Assembly (NCBI RefSeq): GCF_005406125.1
Contig: NZ_BIXZ01000011.1
Coordinates: 1 to 64,000 of the forward strand
Reading direction: 5' to 3'
Source: Haloarcula mannanilytica
GTDB lineage: Archaea; Halobacteriota; Halobacteria; Halobacteriales; Haloarculaceae
Length of the DNA stretch: 64,000 nt
Made by a program: the position numbers and the translations under genes. The notes beneath the pieces are model-generated. The model was not told the DNA's origin, made no database searches, and saw nothing but the letters and a program-made list of their open reading frames with translations. This document shows, piece after piece, positions 8,965 to 17,767 of the stretch; the first letter of the stretch is position 1; each line of letters begins with the position of its first letter.

Positions 8965-10007
8965 TGGATCTCAGTGACCGCGGGACGCAACTACGGCTCG
9001 GAGCGGCAGTCGGGACAGTCCTGCTGGTGCTCGCAATCGCACTCGCGCGTGGCTGGCCGCTTGCGGATATCGTGACTGTCGGCTTCGTCGAACGGACGCT
9101 CCAGGCGGCGACGCCAATTGCGCTGGCGTCTATCGGCGGCCTCTATGCCGAGAAAAGCGGCGTGTTCAACATCGGCCTCGAAGGGTTCATGATATTCGGG
9201 GCGGCCAACACCGGCGCACTCGTGTGGATTATCGGCGGTGAGTCACCAACCCAGGCGGACCTGTGGGTAGCGATGGGACTCGCCGTCGCGCTCAGCATCG
9301 CCTACACGGTGCTGTTTGCCGTTTTGCTCATCCGGTACAAGGCCAATCAGATCGTTGCGGGGCTGGCCGTCTGGTTCATCGGGCTTGGGTTCGGCCCGTT
9401 CACGGCTGTCCTCGTCTGGGGGAACCGCAACAGTCCAGGACTGGTGAGTATGACCGACGTGACCGTGCCGGGCCTCGCCGAGATACCGGTCGTCGGCCCG
9501 GTCCTGTTCGACACGTCGCCGCTCGTGTTGCTCACGATACTCGTCGCGGTCGCGGCCTGGGTGTTCCTGTATCGGACCCGCTACGGCTACTGGCTACAGG
9601 CTGCCGGCGAGAACCCGGAAGCGCTGGACACCGCGGGTGTCAATGTCAACCGCGTCCGGTACGCAGCGGTGATTTTCTCGGGCGCGATGGCCGGGCTTGC
9701 CGGTGCCGTGTTGCTCGCTCACGCGGGGTCGTTCACGGGGACCGGCCAGACGATGGTCAACGGCCGCGGCTGGATCGGCATCGTCGCCTATCTGTTCGGG
9801 AACTACAACCCCCTCGGAGCGGCCGCCGCTGCGCTGCTTTTCGGCGGTCTCGATATGCTTCAGATTCAGTTCCAGACTGTCGGGATTCAGTTCCCGAACC
9901 GGCTCGTCAATCTGTTCCCCTATGCCGCTGTCGTCGTCGTGCTTACGGTCTGGAGTTCAACGCGGATGCCGTCGGCGCTGGGCGAGCCATACGAGAGTGA
10001 AGACTAA
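8964..10007 (+). CDS. Nucleoside ABC transporter permease (YufQ/NupQ type)
   Basis: A 347-residue permease, the second half of the channel. The motifs EKSGVFNIGLEGFM and AAGENPEALDTAGVNV are typical of this partner type. Its ATG shares one base with the TGA of the preceding permease gene (TGATG). No salvage enzyme (phosphorylase or deaminase) follows directly, so the exact nucleoside specificity is not indicated by context. Confidence 0.92.
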   Translation: MDLSDRGTQLRLGAAVGTVLLVLAIALARGWPLADIVTVGFVERTLQAATPIALASIGGLYAEKSGVFNIGLEGFMIFGAANTGALVWIIGGESPTQADLWVAMGLAVALSIAYTVLFAVLLIRYKANQIVAGLAVWFIGLGFGPFTAVLVWGNRNSPGLVSMTDVTVPGLAEIPVVGPVLFDTSPLVLLTILVAVAAWVFLYRTRYGYWLQAAGENPEALDTAGVNVNRVRYAAVIFSGAMAGLAGAVLLAHAGSFTGTGQTMVNGRGWIGIVAYLFGNYNPLGAAAAALLFGGLDMLQIQFQTVGIQFPNRLVNLFPYAAVVVVLTVWSSTRMPSALGEPYESED

Positions 10008-10111
10008 GCGGTGCAGAGACCGGGCGGTGCGGGACGTGGGGTCGAGTCCCACAGCTACAGTAACTCCCTCGACGGCCTGAAAGTACCACGTCTGACGTGT
10101 GTATGGCCGGT

Positions 10112-10119
10112 TTTATTTC
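10112..10119 (+). promoter_or_regulatory. TATA box for the V4R-like gene
   Basis: TTTTATTT centred about 28 bases before the ATG at 10144 fits a leaderless transcript. Confidence 0.5.
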
Positions 10120-10143
10120 CGTCGGTGCGAACGTTCCGGTAGC

Positions 10144-10695
10144 ATGGCAACCTACGACGCGTTTGACCAGAACGTCGAAATCAACGGGCAAACAGTCCTC
10201 ACGATAGTCGAGGAGGCGATGGGGACGTTCTCAGACGAGTACCGTGACCGGGCGCTGGCGGCTCTCGCTGCGGAGGGGATCACCGACCCAACGGCCGACG
10301 AGTGGTATCCCCAACATGCCTGGCTGAACGCGTTCGAAACGATTGCCGAGGACCTGCAACCGCACGTCCTCGACCGGCTCGGCGAACAGATACCACGCGT
10401 CGCCGACTGGCCGAACGACTTTGATACTGTCCCGGAAGGCCTCCGGTCTATTGACGAGGCCTACCAGCGCAATCACCGAGGTGGGGAAATCGGTCACTAC
10501 CGGTTCGAATCCGTCGGCGAACAGACTGGCGAGGTGACCTGCGAGAATCCCTATCCGTGCCCGTTCGACCGCGGCCTCATCCGCGGTGTCGCCCAGCAAT
10601 ACGCTCCGGTCGACGCGTTCGTCTTCATCGAAGAAACGGGCGAGACATGTCGCCGTAACGGGGCCGATACGTGTGTTTACACCGTGTACTGGTAG
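10144..10695 (+). CDS. V4R/heme-NO-binding-like small cytosolic protein
   Basis: A 183-residue soluble protein with a helical N-terminal half and a C-terminal beta region carrying cysteines in the order C-(6)-C ... C-(7)-C (around CENPYPCPFD and the final CRRNGADTC). That layout resembles the small-molecule-binding V4R fold, but the match is by pattern only. The upstream ATG at 10099 would add unlikely residues and lies before the TATA box, so ATG 10144 is preferred. It stands alone between the nucleoside importer and a convergent regulator gene. Confidence 0.6.
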   Translation: MATYDAFDQNVEINGQTVLTIVEEAMGTFSDEYRDRALAALAAEGITDPTADEWYPQHAWLNAFETIAEDLQPHVLDRLGEQIPRVADWPNDFDTVPEGLRSIDEAYQRNHRGGEIGHYRFESVGEQTGEVTCENPYPCPFDRGLIRGVAQQYAPVDAFVFIEETGETCRRNGADTCVYTVYW

Positions 10696-10723
10696 GCCAG
10701 CACGGCATGGTACTGGGGCGAGA

Positions 10724-11227
10724 CTACCGCTCGTAATTCTCAAGCGCTTCACGGAGTTCCCCGGCGGAGTACTCCGACGTGAGTTGGACGATCTCTTGTA
10801 GGTCTTCGTACGTCTCACGGAGGTTCCGAACACGCTCTTGCTCACGGGCATCAGCCGGCAGCTGCTCTTCCGCTCGGCGAACCGTTCGGAGCGTCGTCTG
10901 TATTTCTCGCTGTATGTACTGCTGGAACACGTCCTGTAAGATGAACCAGACCTCGCGTTCGGCCTCGAACCGGACTCGCCTGCCACCCCCCTCCGACGAC
11001 CGGCGATGAATGAGACCGATACGTGACAGCGTCCGCGTGACGTTGCTGACCGTTGATTTCGCGTATCCCGTTTCCTCGACGAGTTCAGGGATAGAGAGCG
11101 GGGCCGCGGCGAAGTACAGTACGCCGTAGATGCGGCCGGCGCTTCGGCTGAGCCCGTACACTTCGGCTGATTGCTCCAGCGATTCGATGATGCGTTCGCG
11201 TGCGACCGCACTGTCATCATCACTCAT
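10724..11227 (-). CDS. GbsR/MarR-type winged-helix transcriptional regulator
   Basis: A 167-residue regulator. A winged helix occupies roughly residues 25-85 (IPELVEETGYAKSTVSNVTR is the recognition region, followed by a GGGRRVRF wing), and the C-terminal part is a helical, probably dimerising coiled region (EIQTTLRTVRRAEEQL). This is the layout of GbsR-like regulators, which in other organisms respond to osmolytes. It is divergent from the ArsR-like gene at 11374, with a perfect palindrome in between, which is the likely operator. Confidence 0.75.
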   Translation of the reverse strand: MSDDDSAVARERIIESLEQSAEVYGLSRSAGRIYGVLYFAAAPLSIPELVEETGYAKSTVSNVTRTLSRIGLIHRRSSEGGGRRVRFEAEREVWFILQDVFQQYIQREIQTTLRTVRRAEEQLPADAREQERVRNLRETYEDLQEIVQLTSEYSAGELREALENYER

Positions 11228-11316
11228 GTGTCCGAGATGTGGTCCCTGTTTGCCGCGTGCCCTGCTGGGTCATATCTTCGTCTATACGTTTCGTAAGTAT
11301 TAAATCGTTTGATTGG

Positions 11317-11340
11317 TTTGTTCGGAATGAGCCGAACAAA
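11317..11340. promoter_or_regulatory. Perfect palindrome between two divergent regulator genes (candidate operator)
   Basis: TTTGTTCGG, six bases, CCGAACAAA: a 9-bp perfect inverted repeat in the 146-bp space between the GbsR-like gene (start 11227) and the ArsR-like gene (start 11374). An AT-rich TATA-like stretch (ATTAAATC, 11299-11306) precedes it, so a bound dimer would cover the likely transcription start of the rightward gene. Which of the two regulators binds is not known. Confidence 0.6.
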
Positions 11341-11373
11341 CGACACCGCTCGGTCACACCCTCCACACAACCC

Positions 11374-11727
11374 ATGGCAAGTGTCTTTCCTCACCACCCG
11401 CCGGTCGATTACGCGCCTCGACAGCAGACGGATATCGTAGTCGATGGAACCGAACCGACTGACGTGCTTCAGAGCCTCTCCTCGGAGGCCGCCCAGGAAA
11501 TACTGGGTGCGCTCAGCGACGAACCGCAAACCGCATCGGATATCGCCGACTCCGTCGACCGGTCACTCCAGAGCGTGTCCTATCACCTCGACCGTCTCTG
11601 CAAGGCTGACCTCATCGAGCCCGCTGAGACCTGGTACTCCGAAAAAGGGACGGAAATGACCGTGTACGCCCTCGCAACGAAACGCCTCGTCGTGGAGTTC
11701 GGTGACACCGCTGACCAGTCCATCTGA
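11374..11727 (+). CDS. ArsR-like winged-helix regulator
   Basis: A 117-residue protein with a helix-turn-helix of the ArsR type (residues about 35-95: SSEAAQEILGALSDEP, then a DIADSVDRSLQSVSYHLDRL recognition region and a wing ending in TVYALA). ATG 11374 is chosen because the HTH follows at a normal distance; the longer frame upstream crosses the divergent promoter. It probably regulates itself, its divergent neighbour, or both. Confidence 0.75.
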   Translation: MASVFPHHPPVDYAPRQQTDIVVDGTEPTDVLQSLSSEAAQEILGALSDEPQTASDIADSVDRSLQSVSYHLDRLCKADLIEPAETWYSEKGTEMTVYALATKRLVVEFGDTADQSI

Positions 11728-11847
11728 TGGCACAGGCTGTGACGAGCGTCGCCTGGAGCGGGTCCTTTCAGCCAGATTGGGCTACTTCGGCTCCGCTGCC
11801 GAAGCGGAGACAAACAGACCTATTCGAATCCCGGGTGTACGCCGAAT

Positions 11848-12723
11848 ATGGACGAGAATCCGGGCATGGAACAGTCGACCGCCGCGGTGCTGGACCGAGT
11901 GTCGAAGGCCCTCGGTGCCGATGCCCAGGATGTGACGGAGCTCGACGGCGGGCAAGTGGGGTCGGTTTACCGTGTCTCGTTCAACGATCAACAGGACGTA
12001 GCCGTGAAAGTCGACGACTCGCCGCTCGGTATCGAAGCGGGGATGTTGCAGTACCTCGACCGTGAGACTCGACTCCCCGTTCCGGCAGTGCTACACATCG
12101 AACAGGACCTACTCGTGCTGCCGTTCATCCGCGGCGACGAGCAGTTCGACGAGCGGGCCGAACGCGACCTGGCGCGCCACGTCGCGGCACTCCACGATAT
12201 CTCGGCACCCGCGTTCGGCTTCCCGTTCGATACTCTCTCGGGGCCGTACAGCCAATCGAACCCGTGGACGGATTCGTGGGTCGAGTTCTTCCGCGAGCGT
12301 CGACTGCTGCCGTTCGCGAGAGCTGCGCGGGACGAGGGGAGTCTCCCCGAAACCGAGTTCGACCGAGTACGGACACTGGCGGACACGCTTGACGAGCGGC
12401 TCGTCGAACCGGACTCGCCGTCGCTACTGCACGGCGACATTCACCCCGGAAACGTCATCGTGTCAGATGGGACCGTCCAAGCGGTGCTCGACCCCGCGAT
12501 TTACTTCGGTCATGATGAAGTCGACCTGGCATACCTGGAACTCTCGGAATCCATCAGTGACGCCTTCTACGACGAGTACCGCCGGCATCGCGATATCTCG
12601 GACAGCTACTTCGCGGAGCGGCGCGACGTATATACTGCCTTTCACGCCCTGGAGAACGTCCGGTTTTTCGGCGACGATGTGGGTCCGCGCCTCGACCGGG
12701 CGCTAGACCGGCTCGGACTGTGA
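11848..12723 (+). CDS. Fructosamine/ketosamine-3-kinase family phosphotransferase
   Basis: This 291-residue protein has the aminoglycoside-phosphotransferase-like kinase fold. The Brenner motif HGDIHPGN (catalytic Asp) and the metal-binding DPAIYFG, followed by EVDLAYLE, are diagnostic of the fructosamine-kinase family, which phosphorylates sugars attached to protein amines so the adducts fall off. The N-terminal lysine region (VAVKVDDSPL) binds ATP. ATG 11866 is an alternative start. It is transcribed alone, away from any glycation-linked gene, so the role is taken from family knowledge. Confidence 0.85.
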   Translation: MDENPGMEQSTAAVLDRVSKALGADAQDVTELDGGQVGSVYRVSFNDQQDVAVKVDDSPLGIEAGMLQYLDRETRLPVPAVLHIEQDLLVLPFIRGDEQFDERAERDLARHVAALHDISAPAFGFPFDTLSGPYSQSNPWTDSWVEFFRERRLLPFARAARDEGSLPETEFDRVRTLADTLDERLVEPDSPSLLHGDIHPGNVIVSDGTVQAVLDPAIYFGHDEVDLAYLELSESISDAFYDEYRRHRDISDSYFAERRDVYTAFHALENVRFFGDDVGPRLDRALDRLGL

Positions 12724-12744
12724 AGATGTCCGTCCGTATCCGTG

Positions 12745-12932
12745 TCAGTCAGTGAGTGAGATGTTCTGCCGGAGATCGTCTTCGACTGCTTCCAGCGTCC
12801 GGCCCTTGTCTCGGGGACGAAACGATGGACGAACACCAGTCCGACGAGACTGCAGAGACCGAACAGCCAGAACGTCGCAGATGTGCCGCCCCCAATTCGG
12901 ACCGTCGGAGTGGTACCGGGCAGTGTCGGTTG
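12745..12932 (-). pseudogene. C-terminal fragment of a sugar-porter MFS transporter, frameshifted
   Basis: Reading leftwards from about 12932, one frame encodes GGGTSATFWLFGLCSLVGLV then FVHRFVPET, which is the last helix and conserved PET motif of the sugar-porter family. The continuation KGRTLEAVEDDLR, equally diagnostic, is in another frame and ends at a TGA at 12745-12747. One missing base between PET and KGR explains the break. All earlier helices are absent: the stop of the neighbouring binding-protein gene lies directly upstream. It is a decayed remnant left next to the siderophore-binding operon. Confidence 0.75.
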
Positions 12933-12937
12933 CTCGG

Positions 12938-14143
12938 TTATTCGTCGACCCCGTCGGTGATAATCGTCGCAAGCTGATCGCGGTCGAACAGTTCCGCTTC
13001 GGTGAACTCCTCTGGGAAGTACCGCTTCGCGTACCGCTCAATCATGAAGAGATTGTGCAGCGGGCCGGTGTAGATCGGCCCGCCGCGAAACACCCGTTCA
13101 TTCTGAACTGCCGTCAGCTGGCTCCCCACTTCGTGGTCTTTCATGTACGCGAGGACGGATTTTTCGAACTCCTCGCGGGATTTCCCTTCGCGGTGATAGC
13201 GAAGCAGGAGTGAGTCCGGGTCGATCTCCAACAGCGTCTCATAGTCAAGCGACTCGGACCCGGAGTAGCCCTCGATTCCGGTGTCAGAGAACGCGTCGGA
13301 GATACCGAGGGTGTGGAAGTGCTCCTTGTTGGCCCCGTTCCCGCTGATGCGATACGGCGTGAACTCCTCCGGTTCCTCGCCGGCGAACATGAGCGCAGCG
13401 TTCGGTCGCTCATCCGGTGCCGGGAGACGGGACTGGACCGTCTCGACCATCTCGTCGTGGATCGAGCGGATCGCCTCGAAGCGGGCCTGTTCCTGCACCA
13501 CTTCGGCCACCTTCTCGAAGGCTTCGTACAGGCTGTAGTATCGGTAGTCGTGCCAGTCGTCGGTCCGTCGGAAGATGAGGTTGCCGAAAAACGGCGCGAC
13601 GTTTTCCCGGACTTCCGTGAGGTCCGACTGGTCCCACGCGCCGAGCCAGTCTATGAGTGCGTGTGGGTCAATGAGATGCAAGTCGGCGTCCATCTCGTAG
13701 AACGGCTCCTTCGAGACGCCGTCGTTCCAGAGCTGTGTGAGGTCGTCGAGGTCGATGGACACCCCATCGAGTTCCTCGTAGTGCAGCGTCTTGTACCGGC
13801 CGCGGTACCAGATCGACTGCACCGCGTCGCCGTGACCGAGCGCGACAAGCATGTCGATGTAATCAGCGGTGAACGGGGCGATTGTCTCGGGCACGGTGTC
13901 GAACTCGACAGTCCCGACCGGTTCCATCGTTACCGAATACGAGCCGTCAGAAGTCACAGCCTCGGTGTCAGTGGCGCTGGCCTCGGTGTCGGAATCAGCT
14001 TCGGTAGCGTCGGTTGTCTGGGACTGTTGACCGCTCTCGCCCGCACACCCAGCGAGCAAGCCACCACTGACGAGTGTTCCGGTGCCTTTCACGACTTCTC
14101 TCCGCGTCGGCCACTCGAACGTCTTCGTCTCCGGGTCGCTCAT
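12938..14143 (-). CDS. Iron-siderophore-type ABC substrate-binding lipoprotein, copy 4 of 4
   Basis: A 401-residue lipoprotein of the periplasmic-binding (PF01497-like) class. A Tat-type start (TRREVVKG) leads to a lipobox with Cys33 and a Thr/Ser/Glu-rich linker. Shared with its three upstream paralogues are SVTMEPVGTVEFDTVPE at the domain start, WHDYRYYSLYEAFEKVAEV in the middle, and LTAVQNERVFRGG near the end. It is the last gene of the operon; its ATG overlaps the TGA of the previous gene by four bases. No permease or ATPase follows: directly downstream is a transporter fragment. Confidence 0.88.
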   Translation of the reverse strand: MSDPETKTFEWPTRREVVKGTGTLVSGGLLAGCAGESGQQSQTTDATEADSDTEASATDTEAVTSDGSYSVTMEPVGTVEFDTVPETIAPFTADYIDMLVALGHGDAVQSIWYRGRYKTLHYEELDGVSIDLDDLTQLWNDGVSKEPFYEMDADLHLIDPHALIDWLGAWDQSDLTEVRENVAPFFGNLIFRRTDDWHDYRYYSLYEAFEKVAEVVQEQARFEAIRSIHDEMVETVQSRLPAPDERPNAALMFAGEEPEEFTPYRISGNGANKEHFHTLGISDAFSDTGIEGYSGSESLDYETLLEIDPDSLLLRYHREGKSREEFEKSVLAYMKDHEVGSQLTAVQNERVFRGGPIYTGPLHNLFMIERYAKRYFPEEFTEAELFDRDQLATIITDGVDE

Positions 14144-15330
14144 TCGAAATCACCCGTGACGATGTCGGCGACCCGCTGCCGGTCGAAGAGTTCCGTGTCG
14201 GCAGTCACCTCACCGAAGATGTCGGGATAGAGCTGTTTGGCCGCCCGTTCGGTCAAAAACAGGTTGTGGATCGGTCCCTGCCGGAGGTAGCCACCGCGGT
14301 AGACGCGTCCGTTCTGTACCGCAGTCAGTTGGCTGCCGACAGTGTGGTCCCGCATGAACTGCAGGACGGTCTCGCGGAACTCGGCCGCTGACTTCCGCTC
14401 GTGGCCGCGAACGAGAATAACGTCCGGATCGACTTCCAGAAGCGTCTCGTAGTCGTACTCGCCGCGGTTGGTCGTACTGAGGTTCTCGATATCGGTCCCG
14501 GCGAGCGCGTCAGTAACGCCGAGATCGCGCCATTGCTTCTTGCTCGTCCCGTTGTCGTTGAGTCGATAGGGGGAGAACGACTCCGGTTCGTCGGTCCCCT
14601 CGAAGGTCAGAAGGACGTTCGGGCGCTCCTCGGCCGGCGGGAGCTGACCCTGTAGCTCCGCGATGTAGTCGTCATGTAGCTGTTTGAACGCCTCGTATCG
14701 CTCCCGTTCTCGGAAGACTTCCGCGACTTTTTCGAAGGCCTGATACAGCGTGTAGTACCGGTAGTCGTGCCACTCGTCGGAGCGACGGAAGATCAGATTC
14801 CCGAGGAACGGGGCGACGTTCCCGGCGATTTCAGCTACGTCCGACTGAGACCAGTCGAACCAGTTGATGAGCATCTGTGGGTCATAGAGGTGCACGTCAC
14901 CGTCGAGTTCGTAGAACTCCTCTTTCGTTCGGACCTCCGGATTGGCCTCTATCGTCTCCTGATCGACGGTAACACCGGGGAGGTCGTCGTAGACGGACGT
15001 GTAGTAGCGGTCCCCACCCCCGATACCTGCGAGGCCGTCGGCCTGCCCGAGAGCCACGCCTATATCGGCGTAGCCGCCGCTGTAGGGAATCCATCGCTCG
15101 GGACCCGTCTGGAACGTAACCTCGCCCACCGGTTCCATCGTGACGGAGTACGATTCATCCTCGGTCGCCGATGGGGTCCCGGTTGTCGTCTCTGACTCGG
15201 TTGCGGTGGCGTCCGTGGCGGAATTGCTCGAACACCCGGCGAGCAAACTGCCGGCGACGATTGCCCCGCCGCCCGTGATGTAGTCTCTGCGTGTCGGTAG
15301 GCTCTCCGCCGTCCCGTTGGTGTCGTTCAT
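14140..15330 (-). CDS. Iron-siderophore-type ABC substrate-binding lipoprotein, copy 3 of 4
   Basis: A 396-residue paralogue with Tat-type start (TRRDYITG), lipobox Cys33 and the same domain landmarks (VTMEPVGEVTF, WHDYRYYTLYQAFEKVAEV, LTAVQNGRVYRGG). The ATG at 15330 is chosen because it makes a four-base ATGA overlap with the preceding gene and sits just before the signal peptide; the frame remains open for 34 more codons upstream, within the previous gene. Differences from the other copies in the ligand-facing half suggest a different ligand rather than a fresh duplication. Confidence 0.88.
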   Translation of the reverse strand: MNDTNGTAESLPTRRDYITGGGAIVAGSLLAGCSSNSATDATATESETTTGTPSATEDESYSVTMEPVGEVTFQTGPERWIPYSGGYADIGVALGQADGLAGIGGGDRYYTSVYDDLPGVTVDQETIEANPEVRTKEEFYELDGDVHLYDPQMLINWFDWSQSDVAEIAGNVAPFLGNLIFRRSDEWHDYRYYTLYQAFEKVAEVFRERERYEAFKQLHDDYIAELQGQLPPAEERPNVLLTFEGTDEPESFSPYRLNDNGTSKKQWRDLGVTDALAGTDIENLSTTNRGEYDYETLLEVDPDVILVRGHERKSAAEFRETVLQFMRDHTVGSQLTAVQNGRVYRGGYLRQGPIHNLFLTERAAKQLYPDIFGEVTADTELFDRQRVADIVTGDFE

Positions 15331-16559
15331 GCGTTCGCTCCGTTGATGATCTCCGCAAGCCGCTGTCGGTCGAATAGCTGTTCGTCGTTGGGAATCTCCG
15401 GTAACGGCTCGCCGTCGACGTAGCCCGGCCACTTGCCGAACTGCTCGGGATACAGCTGCTTTGCGGTCATCTCCAGGCCGAACAGCGTCATGATGGGACC
15501 CTGGTGCCAGGCAGCACCGGATGCGAACACGCGGTCGTTCTGCACCGCAGTAAGCTTCTGCCCGACAGGATGGTTCGAAATGGTCTCGCGTATCTCGGCG
15601 ACGTTTTGATACGATGTCGTTCCGGACATCACGAGCAGAACGTCGGGATCTGCTTCGGCAAGTCCCTCGTAATCCATGTCACCGATGGCGTTCTCCCAGT
15701 TCAGCCCAGCGAACGCGTCTTTCGGTTGTAGTGGCCAGATGTCGGCCCGCCAGATGCCCGGCTCACTCGTCCGGAAAGTCTGGAACGCTCCATCGAGATG
15801 CCAGACCCGTGCCACCGTTGGCCGGTTCTCTTCGGGCGGAAGTCCTGACTTGATCCGGTTCATCAACTCCTCGTGGACGGCCGCGATCTCTTGGTAGCGC
15901 TGTTGTTCCTGGAACACCGCGGCAATCTTCTCGGCCATCTCCCAGACGGTGTAATACTCGTAGCCGTCCCGGGTGCCCTCCGGCGGATCGACACGGCGGG
16001 TACTGTAGTAGTTCCCGAAGAAGGGCCCCAGATCCTGTGTAATATCCTCGATATCATCGCTGTTCCATCCGTCCTGACCGGCCAGCAATACGGGGTCGAT
16101 AAAATGGACATCAGCGTCTATCTCGTAGAATATCTCCTTGTCCGTCCCGTTCCCCGGGTTAGGGTCAGTCAACCTTTCCCAGTCGATTGAGACGCCGTCG
16201 AGTTGGTGGTAGTAGTTGTTCATCCCGGAACCGAACATCCCCGGCGCGTACAGGGACTGTAACGCGTCTCCGTGTCCGACCGCAATCGCCATATCGGCGT
16301 ACCACGGGTAGAAGCCCATCGCAGTCTCGGGAACAGAATCGAACTCTACCTCCCCCATCGGACTCATCGTGACCGTATACGACTGTTCAGTAGCGGTCTC
16401 CTGAGTTGTTCCGGATTGTGTCGTGCTGTCCGGTGACTGCGATGCCGATTCATCACCTGAACACCCGGCGAGGAGGCTGCCCCCGACAACTGCTCCCCCG
16501 TACTTCATGTAATCCCGTCGGGCCAATAGCTCGTACTGCCGGCGTTTGTCTGGAGTCAC
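15327..16559 (-). CDS. Iron-siderophore-type ABC substrate-binding lipoprotein, copy 2 of 4
   Basis: A 410-residue paralogue, starting with a GTG that shares one base with the TAG stop of copy 1. The twin-arginine motif (ARRDYMKYGG) and lipobox with Cys33 are clear. It keeps the family frame (YTVTMSPMGEVEFDSVPE, FFGNYY, LTAVQNDRVFASG) but is the most divergent in the middle: WHDYRYYSLYEAFEK becomes RDGYEYYTVWEMAEK, and it has an insertion near the C-terminus (KWPGYVDGEPLPEIPNDEQ). A distinct ligand is likely. Confidence 0.88.
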   Translation of the reverse strand: MTPDKRRQYELLARRDYMKYGGAVVGGSLLAGCSGDESASQSPDSTTQSGTTQETATEQSYTVTMSPMGEVEFDSVPETAMGFYPWYADMAIAVGHGDALQSLYAPGMFGSGMNNYYHQLDGVSIDWERLTDPNPGNGTDKEIFYEIDADVHFIDPVLLAGQDGWNSDDIEDITQDLGPFFGNYYSTRRVDPPEGTRDGYEYYTVWEMAEKIAAVFQEQQRYQEIAAVHEELMNRIKSGLPPEENRPTVARVWHLDGAFQTFRTSEPGIWRADIWPLQPKDAFAGLNWENAIGDMDYEGLAEADPDVLLVMSGTTSYQNVAEIRETISNHPVGQKLTAVQNDRVFASGAAWHQGPIMTLFGLEMTAKQLYPEQFGKWPGYVDGEPLPEIPNDEQLFDRQRLAEIINGANA

Positions 16560-17746
16560 TATTCAAACACCCCGTTAATTACATCGGCAATTCGTTGGTG
16601 GTCGAATAGCTGCTCGCTCCTCTCTTGCAGTGTCTCAATCCCGTTCCATGCGCCAAACCGGTCAGGATAGAACTGCTTCGCCACAACCTCCGTCTGGAGG
16701 AGGTTAATGATTGGACCCTGATAGGATGTACCGCCCCGGTAGAGTCGATCATTTTGCACCGCAGTTAGCTGCTTCCCGATGGGATGGGAGCGTAACACGT
16801 CCATCCGTTCCTCGAACTCGGCCGTAGAGAGGTCCGAGAAGCCATACGGAAAGACCAGAATATCGGGATCAGCCTCCAGTAGCTGTTCGTAGTCCCAGCG
16901 GGCGTGCCTCCCATCTATGTGAGACCTGAATCCGTCGATAACCCCGAGATCTTGATACTGCTTCTTTCCGTTCCCGCGTCCGATGGGATACGCATCCAGC
17001 GCCCCCTGTTCGAAGTCCGAGAACGCCGATATGAGCCCAATCTCTGGCCGGTGCTCCTGTGCTGGGAGGGTCGACTGGATGTCGGAAATGAAGTCATCGT
17101 GGACGGCTTTAATCGCCTCGTATCTGTCTCGCTCCTGAAAGACATCCGCAATTTTTTCGAAGGCATCGTACAGCGAGTAATACTGATAGTCGTGCCAGTC
17201 CTCTCCGTGGCGTCGAATGTAATTCCCGATGATTGGTCCAACATTCGTAGCGATTTCGTCGAACGCTTCGGTCGAGATACTGTCGTGTTTCAGACTGACA
17301 AAGTTCGGGTCGAGCAGGTGGACATCCGCATCGACCTCGTAGAACACCTCCTTGTCGAACCGCGTGTCGTAGAGCTGCTGTACGTCGTCGAAAGACACGT
17401 CAACCTCTGGGAGACTATCGTAGAACTGGACCGGCCAACTATCTCGATAAACAAGTGCCTGCAGTCTATCGAGTTGGCCCAGCGCGATTCCCATATCACC
17501 ATACGTGCTATAGTATGCCATCCACGTCTCGGGAACAGAATCGAACTCGACATCGCCGGCCGGTGCCATTGTCACCGTGTAGGATGTGTTTTCCGGAGTC
17601 GTCGTCTCGGTTGCAGTCGAGGGGGGCGTTGTATTCGAACCCTCACCGGAACAGCCGCTGAGCAGTCCACCACCGATGACTGCTCCGCCGTATTTCATGT
17701 AGTCCCGTCGTGTTGGTGACTCCTGATTCATGTCATTGTTAGACAT
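16559..17746 (-). CDS. Iron-siderophore-type ABC substrate-binding lipoprotein, copy 1 of 4 (operon leader)
   Basis: A 395-residue lipoprotein, first gene of the four-gene operon. It has a Tat-type start (TRRDYMKYGG), lipobox Cys32 and the shared landmarks YTVTMAPAGDVEFDSVPE, WHDYQYYSLYDAFEKIADV and LTAVQNDRLYRGG. A TATA box 25 bases upstream makes the message leaderless, and two DtxR-type boxes flank that TATA box, so expression should rise under iron (or manganese) limitation. Domain class and metal boxes agree on ferric-siderophore capture; the actual ligand is unknown. Confidence 0.9.
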   Translation of the reverse strand: MSNNDMNQESPTRRDYMKYGGAVIGGGLLSGCSGEGSNTTPPSTATETTTPENTSYTVTMAPAGDVEFDSVPETWMAYYSTYGDMGIALGQLDRLQALVYRDSWPVQFYDSLPEVDVSFDDVQQLYDTRFDKEVFYEVDADVHLLDPNFVSLKHDSISTEAFDEIATNVGPIIGNYIRRHGEDWHDYQYYSLYDAFEKIADVFQERDRYEAIKAVHDDFISDIQSTLPAQEHRPEIGLISAFSDFEQGALDAYPIGRGNGKKQYQDLGVIDGFRSHIDGRHARWDYEQLLEADPDILVFPYGFSDLSTAEFEERMDVLRSHPIGKQLTAVQNDRLYRGGTSYQGPIINLLQTEVVAKQFYPDRFGAWNGIETLQERSEQLFDHQRIADVINGVFE

Positions 17747-17751
17747 AATAA

Positions 17752-17765
17752 TTAGGCTGACCTAA
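17752..17765. promoter_or_regulatory. DtxR/Idr-type metal box 1 of the siderophore-binding operon
   Basis: TTAGGCTGACCTAA, a near-perfect palindrome of the DtxR-family operator type, lies between the TATA box (17768-17775) and the start codon (17746). A repressor bound here would cover the transcription start point. Confidence 0.75.
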
Positions 17766-17767
17766 AA

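Noticed and set aside
10020-10060. tRNA-like T-arm (GTGGG-GTCGAGT-CCCAC)
   Set aside because: The loop starts with G rather than the invariant T of TTC, and no anticodon arm, D-arm or acceptor stem can be drawn around it.
12938-17746. Assembly artefact explaining four similar genes in a row
   Set aside because: The four proteins differ throughout, including insertions and differing middle segments, so they are old paralogues.
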